Assembly (NCBI RefSeq): GCF_002797855.1
Contig: NZ_PGFB01000004.1
Location: 1-64,000, forward strand
Reading direction: 5' to 3'
Length of the DNA stretch: 64,000 nucleotides
Source of the DNA: Compostimonas suwonensis
Lineage (GTDB): Bacteria; Actinomycetota; Actinomycetes; Actinomycetales; Microbacteriaceae
Shown: in pieces, positions 52,064-60,597 of the stretch
Layout: the number at the start of each line of letters is the position of its first letter
How positions within the stretch are numbered: position 1 is the stretch's first letter
Translations under genes and position numbers: made by a program
The notes under the pieces: generated by a model
What the model was told of the DNA's origin: nothing
Seen by the model: only the letters and a program-made list of their open reading frames with translations
Databases searched by the model: none

Positions 52064-53422
52064 TCAGTGTGTTGCTGTGGTCGTTCCCGCGAGCGCGTCG
52101 AAGCTCGACTCGTCGAGCGGGCCGACCGCGGCGATCGACAGGGGGCGGGAGCCGAGGTCGCGAGCGAGCTCGCGCACGTCGTCTACCGTCACGAGCGCGA
52201 GGCGCCGGAGGTTCTCGTCGAGGTCGACGTACTCGCCGACGCTGATCTCCGCGCGGCCGAGCCTCGACATGCGGGTGTCGGAGTCCTCGAGCGCGAGAGC
52301 GGATGCCCCGGCCAGCTGCCCCCTCGCCCTGCGGAGCTCATCGGCCGTGACGCCGTCGCGCCCCACGGCGGCGAGCTCGTCGAGCATGAGCTCGGTCACG
52401 ACCCGTGCCCGCGCGGGCGAGCAGCCGGCGTACATGCCGAAGACCCCCGCGTCGGAGTAGCTCGCCCCGAAGGAGTACACCGAGTAGGCGAGCCCCCTCT
52501 TCTCGCGGATCTCCTGGAAGAGCCGCGACGACATCCCTCCGCCGACGACCGAGTTGAGCACGCTCATCGCGAAGCGGCGGTCGTCGTTCGCGGCGAGCCC
52601 CGTCGTGCCGACGAAGACGTTCGCCTGCTCGGTAGGACGGTTGACGATGTGCACGGCCTCACCGCGCACGATCTGCGCGAGTTCGGCGGAACGGCGGGGC
52701 ACCGGCGCGCCGGCCGCCCCGAGATCCCAGCCCGCGCTCTCGAGCGCGCTGCGCACGCCCGCGACGAGCTGGTCGTGGTCGACGGATCCGGCAGCGGTGA
52801 TGACGAGGTCGCGTGCCTGGTAGTTGGCGCGGTAGTGGCTCCAGACGGCGTCACGGGTGGCCGCCCGGATAGCCTCGGGGTTGCCTCCCACGGGACGGCC
52901 CAGGGGATGCTCGCCGAGCACGGCCTCGAAGAAGCGCTCGCTCGCGACATCCGAGGGATCGTCGTCGGCCATGGCGAGCTCTTCGAGGATGACCTGGCGC
53001 TCGCTGTCGAACTCGACGGGATCGATGAGCGAGGAGGTGAGCATGTCGGCGATGACCTCGACGGCCATGGGGAGGTCGCCGTCGCGCACCTTCGCGTAGT
53101 AGCAGGTGTACTCCTTCGAGGTGACGGCGTTGTGCTCGCCGCCGACCGAGTCGAAGGAGATCGCGATGTCGAGGGCGTTGCGCGACGCCGTTCCCTTGAA
53201 GAGGAGGTGCTCGAGGAAGTGCGTGGAGCCACGGGCGACCGTGCTCTCGTCGCGGGAGCCGACGGCGACCCAGAAGCCGATCGTCGCGCTGCTGCTGCCG
53301 GGCACCCGCTCGCTGAGGATGCGGACGCCGTCGGGCAGCACCGTGCGCCTCACGAGAGCGTCGCCCGACGCGACGAGAGAGAGTTCGGCTTGGCCGAGCG
53401 GGAGGTCGACTGCACCGTTCAT
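52064..53422 (-). CDS. M16-family zinc peptidase
   Basis: 452 aa. Inverted zinc motif HFLEH (HxxEH, about residue 68), with the distal Glu in EEL/EHNAVTSKEYTCYY, and an inactive second half (RGLAYSVYSF). ATG 53422 with TAGGCT (53430-53435) 7 nt upstream, a leaderless start. In actinobacteria this gene usually follows pnp; here no pnp is next to it. Confidence 0.93.
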   Translation of the reverse strand: MNGAVDLPLGQAELSLVASGDALVRRTVLPDGVRILSERVPGSSSATIGFWVAVGSRDESTVARGSTHFLEHLLFKGTASRNALDIAISFDSVGGEHNAVTSKEYTCYYAKVRDGDLPMAVEVIADMLTSSLIDPVEFDSERQVILEELAMADDDPSDVASERFFEAVLGEHPLGRPVGGNPEAIRAATRDAVWSHYRANYQARDLVITAAGSVDHDQLVAGVRSALESAGWDLGAAGAPVPRRSAELAQIVRGEAVHIVNRPTEQANVFVGTTGLAANDDRRFAMSVLNSVVGGGMSSRLFQEIREKRGLAYSVYSFGASYSDAGVFGMYAGCSPARARVVTELMLDELAAVGRDGVTADELRRARGQLAGASALALEDSDTRMSRLGRAEISVGEYVDLDENLRRLALVTVDDVRELARDLGSRPLSIAAVGPLDESSFDALAGTTTATH

Positions 53423-53499
53423 CGCACCCAGCCTACGACACCTTCCCCGGCCGTTCTGCGGCTCGTCACAGACTCGAAAAAACCGGGGGTAAAAATTGC

Positions 53500-53513
53500 A
53501 CAGACAAGTCTGT
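53500..53513. promoter_or_regulatory. 6-2-6 palindrome upstream of the first TetR gene
   Basis: ACAGAC-AA-GTCTGT, close to a TTGCAC box (53496-53501) and a TATGTT box (53525-53530) that are too far apart (23 nt) for a standard promoter pair. It resembles the core of operators bound by LmrA/YxaF-type TetR proteins. About 230 bp separate it from the TetR start. Confidence 0.5.
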
Positions 53514-53678
53514 CTACCCCGTGCTATGTTGTTGATGGCGTCAGCGGTGCCCACCCCAAAACACTGCGACGCCACGGGCGTCATCGCGGATCTGTCCGTG
53601 GAGAAACCCGTTATTTCCCGCCGACCCGAACGCGGAGAAGCTTCTGAGAGCCCCTAACTCTCCGGGAAACACGAAAAA

Positions 53679-53699
53679 GCGATTGTCCCTAGCAATCGC
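53679..53699. repeat. Small inverted repeat in the TetR leader
   Basis: GCGATTG-tccctag-CAATCGC. The 53423-53746 interval otherwise shows only the palindrome at 53500 and no gene. Confidence 0.6.
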
Positions 53700-53746
53700 C
53701 ATGGCATTCCGGAGGTCCGTACCGTAATGCTGAGGAGTCGCGCCGG

Positions 53747-54349
53747 ATGGTCGAATTCCCCAATTCGTCCATCCGGCCGATGTCCGCGGCCGCGCTGAAG
53801 ATCCGGGCCACCGCTGCCGTCCTCTTCTACGACGAGGGCATCCACACCGTCGGAGTCGACCGCATCATCGCCGATGCGGGTGTGACGAAGGCCACCTTCT
53901 ACAAGCACTTCCCCTCGAAGGACTCCCTCGTGGTCGCGTACGTCTACGACCGCGACGCCGCGATCCGCGAGCACCTGGGCGAGCTGGCACGCACGCTCGC
54001 GACACCCGAGCTCGTCGTGCGCGCTCTCGCCGCGACCATCTCCGACTACATCCAGGCCGCGAACTTCCGCGGCTGCCCCTTCATCAACGCCGCCGCCCAG
54101 GTGCGCGACGAGACGCACCCCGCACGGCTCGCGGTGACCGAGCACCGCGAGTGGTACAGCGCCTTCGTCGAAGGGCTCTTCCGCGATCTCGGGCATCCCC
54201 GGCCGGGCGACGCCGCCGACGACTTCTTCGTGGTGCGCGACGGCGCGATGTCGGGGGTGCACGTCGGCGACACGGTCGCCTCGAACGCCGCACTGCGACG
54301 CGGTGTGGACAGGCTCATCAGGGAGTCGCACGCCACGCAGGCGGCCTGA
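53747..54349 (+). CDS. TetR-family regulator (copy 1)
   Basis: 200 aa. N-terminal HTH (IRATAAVLFYDEGIHTVGVDRIIADAGVTKATFYKHFPSKD, about residues 19-58). The ligand domain carries NFRGCPFINAAAQ (about 105-117), almost identical to a stretch in the second TetR at 55706. AGGAG lies 9 nt before ATG. Resembles the YxaF/LmrA branch. Probable target is the adjacent aldo/keto reductase or its own promoter. Confidence 0.88.
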   Translation: MVEFPNSSIRPMSAAALKIRATAAVLFYDEGIHTVGVDRIIADAGVTKATFYKHFPSKDSLVVAYVYDRDAAIREHLGELARTLATPELVVRALAATISDYIQAANFRGCPFINAAAQVRDETHPARLAVTEHREWYSAFVEGLFRDLGHPRPGDAADDFFVVRDGAMSGVHVGDTVASNAALRRGVDRLIRESHATQAA

Positions 54350-54424
54350 GCGAGCCCCGCCCTGAAGCGAGCCCCGCCCTGATCTGAGCGCGGCCAGCCG
54401 GAGCCACGGTGAACCCCGACGGGG

Positions 54425-55441
54425 CTAGGCGGAGACCCGGTCGAGCTCGATGACCTGGCTGCGGGTCAGCCGGATGCCGGCCGCCGCCATGAGCGCGTCG
54501 ACCTGCTCCGGCCTGCTCGCGCTCGCGACCGGGGCGACCATGGCCGGCTTCGCGAGGATCCAGGCGAGCGCGATCGTCGCGACGCTCGTGTTGTGCACGG
54601 CGGCGATGTCGTCGAGCGCCGAGAGCACCCGGCTTCCGCGGCGACCGAGGTACTCGCCCGCGCGAACCCCGCGGGTGCTCGCCGTCAGGTCGGCCTTGGA
54701 GCGGTACTTGCCGGTCAGGAAGCCGTTGGCGAGGGCGAAGTACGGGAGGATGCCCATACCCTGCGCCGACGCGACGAGCGAGAGGCCCGACTCGACCTCG
54801 CGACGGTGCATGAGGCTGTAGTTCGTCTGCAGGGCGATGAAGGTGGGCAGCCCCGTCGCGGCGAGCACGCGGGCCTCGATGAGCCGCTCCGCCGAGAAGT
54901 TCGACGCGGCCAGGTGGCGCACCTTGCCCGATTCGATGAGCCGGCCGGCGGCGCCCAGGCTGTCCTCGAGCGGCACCTCCTGGTCGTCGTAGTGAAAGTA
55001 CAGCACGTCGATGTGATCGGTGCGCAGGCGTTCGAGCGAGGCATCCACCGCCCGGCGGATCGCCTTCGGGCGGAGTCCGGGGTTGTCGAGGTTGCGACCG
55101 ACCTTGGTGGCGACGACCATCGCGTCGCGGTTGCCGCGGGCCTCCATCCAGGCGCCGATGAGGGCTTCGCTGCGCCCCGACGCGTAGTTGTCGGCGGTGT
55201 CGATGAAGTTGCCGCCGTGCGAGCGGTAGCGGTCGAGGATGCGGGTGGTCGCCGCGGCGTCCGCCGTCCAGCCGAAGACGCTTCCGCCGAGCGCGAGCGG
55301 ATAGACCGTGAGATCGGTGCCGAGACGGCGCGGGGCGACGATCGCGAGCGGCTGGGTGGTGCCGGGCCGTGAGTCCTCCGAGTCCACGAGCTGCGGAGCG
55401 TTGACGTGGTGCTGTGCCAGCACCGGTGCGAGCTGTGACAC
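54425..55441 (-). CDS. Aldo/keto reductase
   Basis: 338 aa TIM barrel, NADPH-dependent. Catalytic Asp/Tyr in NFIDTADNYASGRSE, Lys in VVATKVGRNLD, His in VLYFHYDDQEV. Closest in style to the YajO/Tas-like group. GGAGG lies 4 nt before GTG 55441. Convergent with TetR copy 1 and divergent from copy 2. Confidence 0.9.
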   Translation of the reverse strand: MSQLAPVLAQHHVNAPQLVDSEDSRPGTTQPLAIVAPRRLGTDLTVYPLALGGSVFGWTADAAATTRILDRYRSHGGNFIDTADNYASGRSEALIGAWMEARGNRDAMVVATKVGRNLDNPGLRPKAIRRAVDASLERLRTDHIDVLYFHYDDQEVPLEDSLGAAGRLIESGKVRHLAASNFSAERLIEARVLAATGLPTFIALQTNYSLMHRREVESGLSLVASAQGMGILPYFALANGFLTGKYRSKADLTASTRGVRAGEYLGRRGSRVLSALDDIAAVHNTSVATIALAWILAKPAMVAPVASASRPEQVDALMAAAGIRLTRSQVIELDRVSA

Positions 55442-55621
55442 GTTCCCTCCTACGACCTACGCAGTCCCCCGGGGCGGTATCCCCTCGCGAAGCATCCGCC
55501 TCTTGTGAGAATACGGCCGTCTCTGTGGACTTCGTGGTATTGAAAGCCCAACCGTTATAGAAATGTTCGACACGGAGGCCCGATCGGATGGGATTTCCGA
55601 CAAAACCGGAATGAATGACGC

Positions 55622-55635
55622 AGAACGCTCGTTCT
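55622..55635. promoter_or_regulatory. 6-2-6 palindrome between the reductase and TetR copy 2
   Basis: AGAACG-CT-CGTTCT, the same geometry as the palindrome before TetR copy 1 but a different sequence. It lies about 70 bp before the TetR start and 180 bp from the divergent reductase start, so it could control either. Confidence 0.5.
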
Positions 55636-55705
55636 ACTCATTGAACTCATCATCGACGGAGATCCATCATCAGCGTGATTCATCATCGGAGCGAAAGGGA
55701 ACGAC

Positions 55706-56299
55706 GTGACGATCACGGCCATCGAGACGAAGAGCTCGGCATCCCGCGCAGCGATCCTGGCGACGTCCTCGCGCCTCTTCTACGAAGAGGGCATCCGCAG
55801 CGTCGGCGTCGATCGCATCGTCGACGAGGCGCGCTCGACGCGAGCGACGTTCTACCGGCATTTCCCCTCGAAAGACGACCTCGTCGTCGCCTATCTGCGT
55901 GAGCGCTCGGCGGCCTACCGCGCGGCTCTCTCGGAGGGCCGAGGGCTCTATCCCGACACCGGCCCCGACGCCGCCCGGCGGATCCTGCACGCGACCCTCG
56001 CGGCCATCGACGCGGAGGGCAGCTCGGCTGCCTTCCGCGGCTGCCCGTTCATCAACGCGGCGGCCGAGTTCTCCGATCCCGCGCATCCGGCACGGCTCGT
56101 CGTCGACGAGCACCGCCGCTGGTTCCACGACAGCCTCGAGGAGCTTCTGACGGATGCCGGCAACGCCGACCCCGCGGCAGCGGCCGAGCAGCTCGTGCTG
56201 CTGCGCGACGGAGCGATGGTGAGCGGCTACCTGGACGACCCGCGCGCGGCCGGCCGCGCCCTGCTCGCCGCCGGCGCCGCGATCATCGACGGCCGTTGA
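55706..56299 (+). CDS. TetR-family regulator (copy 2)
   Basis: 197 aa. HTH ILATSSRLFYEEGIRSVGVDRIVDEARSTRATFYRHFPSKDD and AFRGCPFINAAAEF (about residues 110-123) match copy 1 closely, so the two are paralogues. GTG 55706 with AAAGGGA 6 nt upstream. Divergent from the aldo/keto reductase. Ends 16 bp before the convergent FAD oxidoreductase. Confidence 0.9.
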   Translation: MTITAIETKSSASRAAILATSSRLFYEEGIRSVGVDRIVDEARSTRATFYRHFPSKDDLVVAYLRERSAAYRAALSEGRGLYPDTGPDAARRILHATLAAIDAEGSSAAFRGCPFINAAAEFSDPAHPARLVVDEHRRWFHDSLEELLTDAGNADPAAAAEQLVLLRDGAMVSGYLDDPRAAGRALLAAGAAIIDGR

Positions 56300-56314
56300 G
56301 GCGAGTCCTCTCGG

Positions 56315-57346
56315 CTACCGGGCCAGACGCTCGACCGCGAAGCCGAACACCCCGGGCAGGGCCCGGGCCGCCGGGACGATCGCGCGCCGGGCGGGCGACT
56401 GCGCCGCGGCGAGGAGCCCCTGGGTGATGAGCCGGGCATCCCGGGTGACCCTCCGCCACTCCCGTTCGTAGCCCTGCGGCTCGCCGCCCGCGATCGCGGC
56501 GACCGCGGCACGGGCCTGGGCGAATCCCACCCGCAGGCCTTCGCCCGTGAGGGCGTCGACGTAGCCGGAGGCGTCGCCGACGAGCAGTGCCCGGCCCCGC
56601 ACCCGGCCGCGGGTGCGCTGACGCAGAGGGCCGGCGCCACGGAGCGACGAGGCCGCGACCGCGCCGGAGAGCCGCGCCGCGAGCTCCGGGAACCCCACGA
56701 GCGCGGCGTCGAAGCCCAGCCCGGGAGGGGCGAGCACGGCGACCCCGACCGTGCCCTCGCCCACGGGGGTGACATACGCCTCCGCAGCCTCAGACCAATG
56801 CACTTCGACGAGATCGGTCCACGGCTCGACAGCGAAATGCCGTCGCAGGCCGAACCGCCGCCGACGGCCGGGCTCCCGCTCGAGGCCCAGCTGACGGCGC
56901 ACCGTCGAGTGCAGTCCGTCGCAGGCGAGCAGCCAGCGTGCCGAGACTCCCCCGGCCGCGATGGTCGTCGCCGACTGCACGACCCCGTCGACGCGGCCCG
57001 CCACACGCTCGACCCCGAGCTCCGCGGCTCGCGCCGAGAGGGCGCCGTGCAGCTCGAGACGCCGCACTCCGAGGCCGCCGCCTCCTGCGAAACGGTACTC
57101 GGCCCGCCGAACGCCCTGCAGGTACGCGAAACCGGCGATGCGGCATCCGCTCGGGTGCACGCCCCAGCGGGCCAGCTCGGCCACGGTGCCGGGCATGAGC
57201 CCCTCGCCGCAGGCCTTGTCGATGACGCCGGAGCGCGGCTCGACGATCGCGACGCTCAGCCCCGCCAGCCGCGCCTCGATCGCGCTCGCGAGCCCGACGG
57301 GTCCCCCGCCCGCGACGAGCACATCGACGTCGGGCACGGGTGGCAT
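56315..57346 (-). CDS. FAD-dependent oxidoreductase, geranylgeranyl-reductase/aromatic hydroxylase-like
   Basis: 343 aa. FAD motif DVLVAGGGPVGLASAIEARLAG, the DKACGEGLMPG segment near residue 45 and ALLVGDASGYVDALTGEGLRVGFAQA (about 265-290). These occur in geranylgeranyl reductases and in flavin hydroxylases tied to type III PKS clusters (SrsC). ATG 57346 is one base after the lacI stop (TGACATG), so it is co-translated with lacI. It lies 6 kb from the PKS; see findings. Confidence 0.82.
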   Translation of the reverse strand: MPPVPDVDVLVAGGGPVGLASAIEARLAGLSVAIVEPRSGVIDKACGEGLMPGTVAELARWGVHPSGCRIAGFAYLQGVRRAEYRFAGGGGLGVRRLELHGALSARAAELGVERVAGRVDGVVQSATTIAAGGVSARWLLACDGLHSTVRRQLGLEREPGRRRRFGLRRHFAVEPWTDLVEVHWSEAAEAYVTPVGEGTVGVAVLAPPGLGFDAALVGFPELAARLSGAVAASSLRGAGPLRQRTRGRVRGRALLVGDASGYVDALTGEGLRVGFAQARAAVAAIAGGEPQGYEREWRRVTRDARLITQGLLAAAQSPARRAIVPAARALPGVFGFAVERLAR

Positions 57347-57347
57347 G

Positions 57348-58409
57348 TCAGCCGTTCCCGCGCTCCGCGCCAGAAGCGGACACGGCAGAGGCGGGCCTGC
57401 CGGAGACGGACGCTGATGGCGCGGCCGTCGACTTGCGCACGATGAGCTGGGGCTCGGTGTGCACGAACTCCGGCACATCCGTGTCGTCGATGAGGCCCAG
57501 CAGCGTCGACATGATCTGGAAGCCGAGCTGCACGAAGTCCTGACGCACGGTCGTCAGCGGCGGTATGAAGTGCGCGGCCTCGGGGATGTCGTCGAAGCCG
57601 ACGACGCTCATGCCGCCGGGCACACCGACCCCGCCGTCCGACAGGCCGTGCAGCAGGCCGAGGGCCATCTGGTCGTTGGCCGCGAAGACGGCCGTGACGT
57701 CACCGGATGCCGCGAGCTCGAGCCCTCTCTCGTAACCGCTCTCCGGCGTCCAGTTGCCCTCCAGCGGCTCGATCACCGGCAGGCCGGCGCTCTCCAGCTC
57801 GGTGCGCCAGCCGCGCAGGCGCTCGCTCGCGTCGAGCGACCAGTCCGGCCCGGACAGGTGGGCGATGCGGCTGTGACCCAGCTCGATGAGATGCGCCGTC
57901 GCCATCCGCGCGCCCAGGAACTGGTCGATCGCCACGTTGTGCCTGTCGCTCGAGCCGCCGCTGTCGGCGACGACGAGCGGCACATCGAGGTCGAGCGCGT
58001 CGATGATGTCGAGGGCCCGTTTGTCGGCCACGATGAGCACGATCCCCTCGACGCCCTGCCCCATGAGCACGTCGAGGGCCGCCTGCATGGGCTCGCGCTC
58101 CGCAGTCGGCAGGCTCGCCATGCTCACCTGGTAGCCGGAGGCGCGGGCCGCCTCGTTGAAGGCGATCATCCGCTTGGAGTGGCTGTGCAGCGCGAGCCCG
58201 GTGCTGATGAGCCCGACGCTTCTCGTGCGGTTCGTCGCGAGCGCCCGGGCGACCGTGCTGCGGTGGTAGCGAAGGCTCTTGATGGCGTCCTGCACGCGAT
58301 CGCGGGTCTCGGCGTTGACCCGGTGCGGTTCGTTGAGAACCCGTGAGACGGTCTGGTGGGACACCCCGGCGAGGCGGCCGACATCGGCCATGGTCACACG
58401 AGGACTCAC
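57348..58409 (-). CDS. LacI-family repressor of the sugar locus
   Basis: 353 aa. N-terminal HTH TMADVGRLAGVSHQTVSRVLNEPHRV and hinge HRSTVARALA, then a periplasmic-binding-like effector domain (SVGLISTG, GMSVVGFDDIPEAAHFIPPLTTVRQD). AAGGAG lies 4 nt before GTG 58409. Follows the dehydratase by 41 bp. Two matching operators lie over the promoter of the solute-binding protein. Confidence 0.92.
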   Translation of the reverse strand: MSPRVTMADVGRLAGVSHQTVSRVLNEPHRVNAETRDRVQDAIKSLRYHRSTVARALATNRTRSVGLISTGLALHSHSKRMIAFNEAARASGYQVSMASLPTAEREPMQAALDVLMGQGVEGIVLIVADKRALDIIDALDLDVPLVVADSGGSSDRHNVAIDQFLGARMATAHLIELGHSRIAHLSGPDWSLDASERLRGWRTELESAGLPVIEPLEGNWTPESGYERGLELAASGDVTAVFAANDQMALGLLHGLSDGGVGVPGGMSVVGFDDIPEAAHFIPPLTTVRQDFVQLGFQIMSTLLGLIDDTDVPEFVHTEPQLIVRKSTAAPSASVSGRPASAVSASGAERGNG

Positions 58410-58450
58410 CGCTCTCCTTCCGCCACGTCGCGCCCCTGCCGTTCCGGCGC

Positions 58451-59611
58451 CTACTGGTCCACCACCGAACCGTCGACATGCAGCCGGGTGAGGATCTCAC
58501 GCTTCCGATAAGGGTATCGTTCCGCCGCACCGGGCTGGAGAGCGACACCGATGCCGGGGAGGTCGTTGATCGTGACGAAGCCCTCGCCGTCGTGCTCGGC
58601 CGCGCCGCTCACGAGCGCCGAGGGCTCGGGACGCATGTCGCCCTTCTCGCCCCACGAGTCGTTCGGGAACTCCTGGATCACGAAGTTGGGCGCCGTCGCC
58701 GCGATCTGCAGGCAGGCCGCCGTCGACACGGGGCTGAGCGGGTTGTGCGGCACGACCCCGATGTGCAGGGCCTCGGCGAGCGCCGCGACCTTGCGCGCAC
58801 CCGTGATGCCCCCGACGATGCACACGTCGGGGCGCACGAGCTGGGCTCCCCCGCGGGCCAGGAGCATCTGGAACTCCCACAGCGAGGTGTACCGCTCCCC
58901 CGTCGCGATGGGCACGGTGGTCTTCGAGGCGACGTAGCCCATCTCGTCGATGTTGTCGGGCAGCACCGGATCCTCCATGAACAGGGGCGTGTACTGCTCG
59001 ATCGCGTTGCCGAGTTGCACCGCCTCGAAGGGCGAGAGCCTGCGGTGGATCTCGATGCACAGATCGACCTCGGTGCCGGCGGCTTCGCGATAGCGGGCGA
59101 CGGCGTCCACTGCTCCCCGGATCTTCTGCACGTGCGTCTCGAAGTACGGCTCGGTGCGCAGCGCGTCGGTGAACGGCGTGAGGTGTCCGACCGCGGTGTA
59201 GCCCTGCCGACGGGCGTCTGCGATGCCGTCGACGAGCTCATCCGTCGTCTCGCCGAACACGTGGTAGTACACCCGGGCCCGGTCGCGCACCTTGCCGCCG
59301 AGCAGCGCGTGCACCGGGGCATCCAGATGCTTGCCCGTGATGTCCCAGAGCGCGATGTCGACGGCGCTCAGGGCCCCCATGACCACGGCTCCGCCGAAGT
59401 GGGTCCAGCGGTAGAGGTACTGCCAGTGGTGCTCGATGAGCAGGGGATCCTTGCCGATCAGGTACTCGGCGAAGCGGGTGATCGTCGCAGCCGTGCCCTC
59501 CTGGAAGCCCCATGCCCCGGATTCACCGAGCCCGACGATGCCGGTGTCGGTGGTGATCTCCACGAAGAGGTAACGGTCGATGAAGATCGGGGTGACGCTT
59601 TCGATGCGCAT
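58451..59611 (-). CDS. Enolase-superfamily acid-sugar dehydratase (mandelate racemase/DgoD-like)
   Basis: 386 aa. N-terminal capping region (residues 1-115), then a barrel with the metal ligands likely in CIEIHRR (near 195), MEDPVLPDN (near 220), and ATGERY (near 245), and a catalytic histidine in GVVPHNPLSPVS (near 295). This layout fits galactonate/gluconate-type dehydratases. The exact sugar acid cannot be told. It lies between permease and repressor genes. Confidence 0.85.
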   Translation of the reverse strand: MRIESVTPIFIDRYLFVEITTDTGIVGLGESGAWGFQEGTAATITRFAEYLIGKDPLLIEHHWQYLYRWTHFGGAVVMGALSAVDIALWDITGKHLDAPVHALLGGKVRDRARVYYHVFGETTDELVDGIADARRQGYTAVGHLTPFTDALRTEPYFETHVQKIRGAVDAVARYREAAGTEVDLCIEIHRRLSPFEAVQLGNAIEQYTPLFMEDPVLPDNIDEMGYVASKTTVPIATGERYTSLWEFQMLLARGGAQLVRPDVCIVGGITGARKVAALAEALHIGVVPHNPLSPVSTAACLQIAATAPNFVIQEFPNDSWGEKGDMRPEPSALVSGAAEHDGEGFVTINDLPGIGVALQPGAAERYPYRKREILTRLHVDGSVVDQ

Positions 59612-59661
59612 GCTGCATGCCTTTCAGATGTTGATGGAGAAGAATCGCGGACGCCGGGGGC

Positions 59662-60597
59662 TCAGCCCTTTTCGGCGCCACCGGTCAAGCCGTCGGTCAG
59701 GAGGCGTTCGCTCCCGAAGAAGATGAGGATGATCGGGATGGTCGTGATGACGGATGCCGCCATGAGCACGGTCGTCGGAACCTCGATGCTGTTCCCGCTC
59801 AACTGCGACAGGCCGAGCGAGACCGTCCACCTGTTCCTGTCGTCGACGAGGAAGAGCAGGGCGAAGAGGAACTCGTTCCAGGCCACCATAAAGACGAACA
59901 GGCCATTGGCGACGATCGCCGGCATCGCGAGCGGCAGGCTGATGCGCCACATGGTGCCGAGCCGAGAGCATCCGTCGAGCGCCGCGGCCTCCTCGAGGCT
60001 CACCGGGATCGTCGTGAAGTAGTTCCTCAGCATGTAGATGCTGACCGCGACGGTCTGCGAGACGTAGACGAGCAGCACGGCGATGAGCGAGCCGCGCAGT
60101 CCCACCCGTGTGAAGAACACGAAGAGCGGAACGGCCAGCAGGATGCTCGGGAACAGGTAGACCGCGAGGAAGAGCGCGCTGATGTGCCTGCGACCGAAGA
60201 AGCGCAGCCTGCTCACGGCATAGGAGCCGGGGATCGAGACGGCGAGGGTCAGCAGCACCGTTCCGATCGCGAGCACGGCGCTGTTGCCCATGAACCCGAG
60301 GAAGCCCTCGCCGCCGCCCACGACGGGCAGCAGCGCGCGGGAGTAGGCCTCGAAGCTCAGATCGCCGAGCGCGACCCACAGCGCCCCCGGATTGCCCAGC
60401 ACGTCGCCCAGGCCGCGGATCGAGAGCAGTCCCATGTAGTAGAAGGGGAAGATCGTGGCGATGAGCAGCGCGACGATGACCACCCAGCGCGAGATGCCGA
60501 AGAAGCGGTTCTCGAAACCGTCGCGGGTGAACCGCCGTGCGGTTCTGGGCGCGGGCCGGGGCGAGGCGTCCGCCGCCTTGTGTTCGAGCGTCGTCAT
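59662..60597 (-). CDS. Sugar ABC importer permease (MalG-type)
   Basis: 311 aa, six predicted helices and the coupling loop EEAAALDGCSRLGTMWRISLPLAMPA (about residues 200-225). ATG 60597 overlaps the upstream permease stop (ATGA). CUT1 family; the ATPase is not encoded here, so a shared MsmK-like ATPase is presumably used. Confidence 0.88.
   Translation of the reverse strand: MTTLEHKAADASPRPAPRTARRFTRDGFENRFFGISRWVVIVALLIATIFPFYYMGLLSIRGLGDVLGNPGALWVALGDLSFEAYSRALLPVVGGGEGFLGFMGNSAVLAIGTVLLTLAVSIPGSYAVSRLRFFGRRHISALFLAVYLFPSILLAVPLFVFFTRVGLRGSLIAVLLVYVSQTVAVSIYMLRNYFTTIPVSLEEAAALDGCSRLGTMWRISLPLAMPAIVANGLFVFMVAWNEFLFALLFLVDDRNRWTVSLGLSQLSGNSIEVPTTVLMAASVITTIPIILIFFGSERLLTDGLTGGAEKG

Noticed and set aside
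53496-53530. Standard promoter TTGCAC/TATGTT before the first TetR gene
   Set aside because: The spacing is 23 nt, too long for a sigma-70-type promoter; kept only as part of the operator description.
50693-53647. A 984-codon plus-strand open frame across GNAT, phosphatase and M16 genes
   Set aside because: It is antisense to well-recognised proteins; long antisense frames arise from GC-rich third positions and the translation shows no family similarity.
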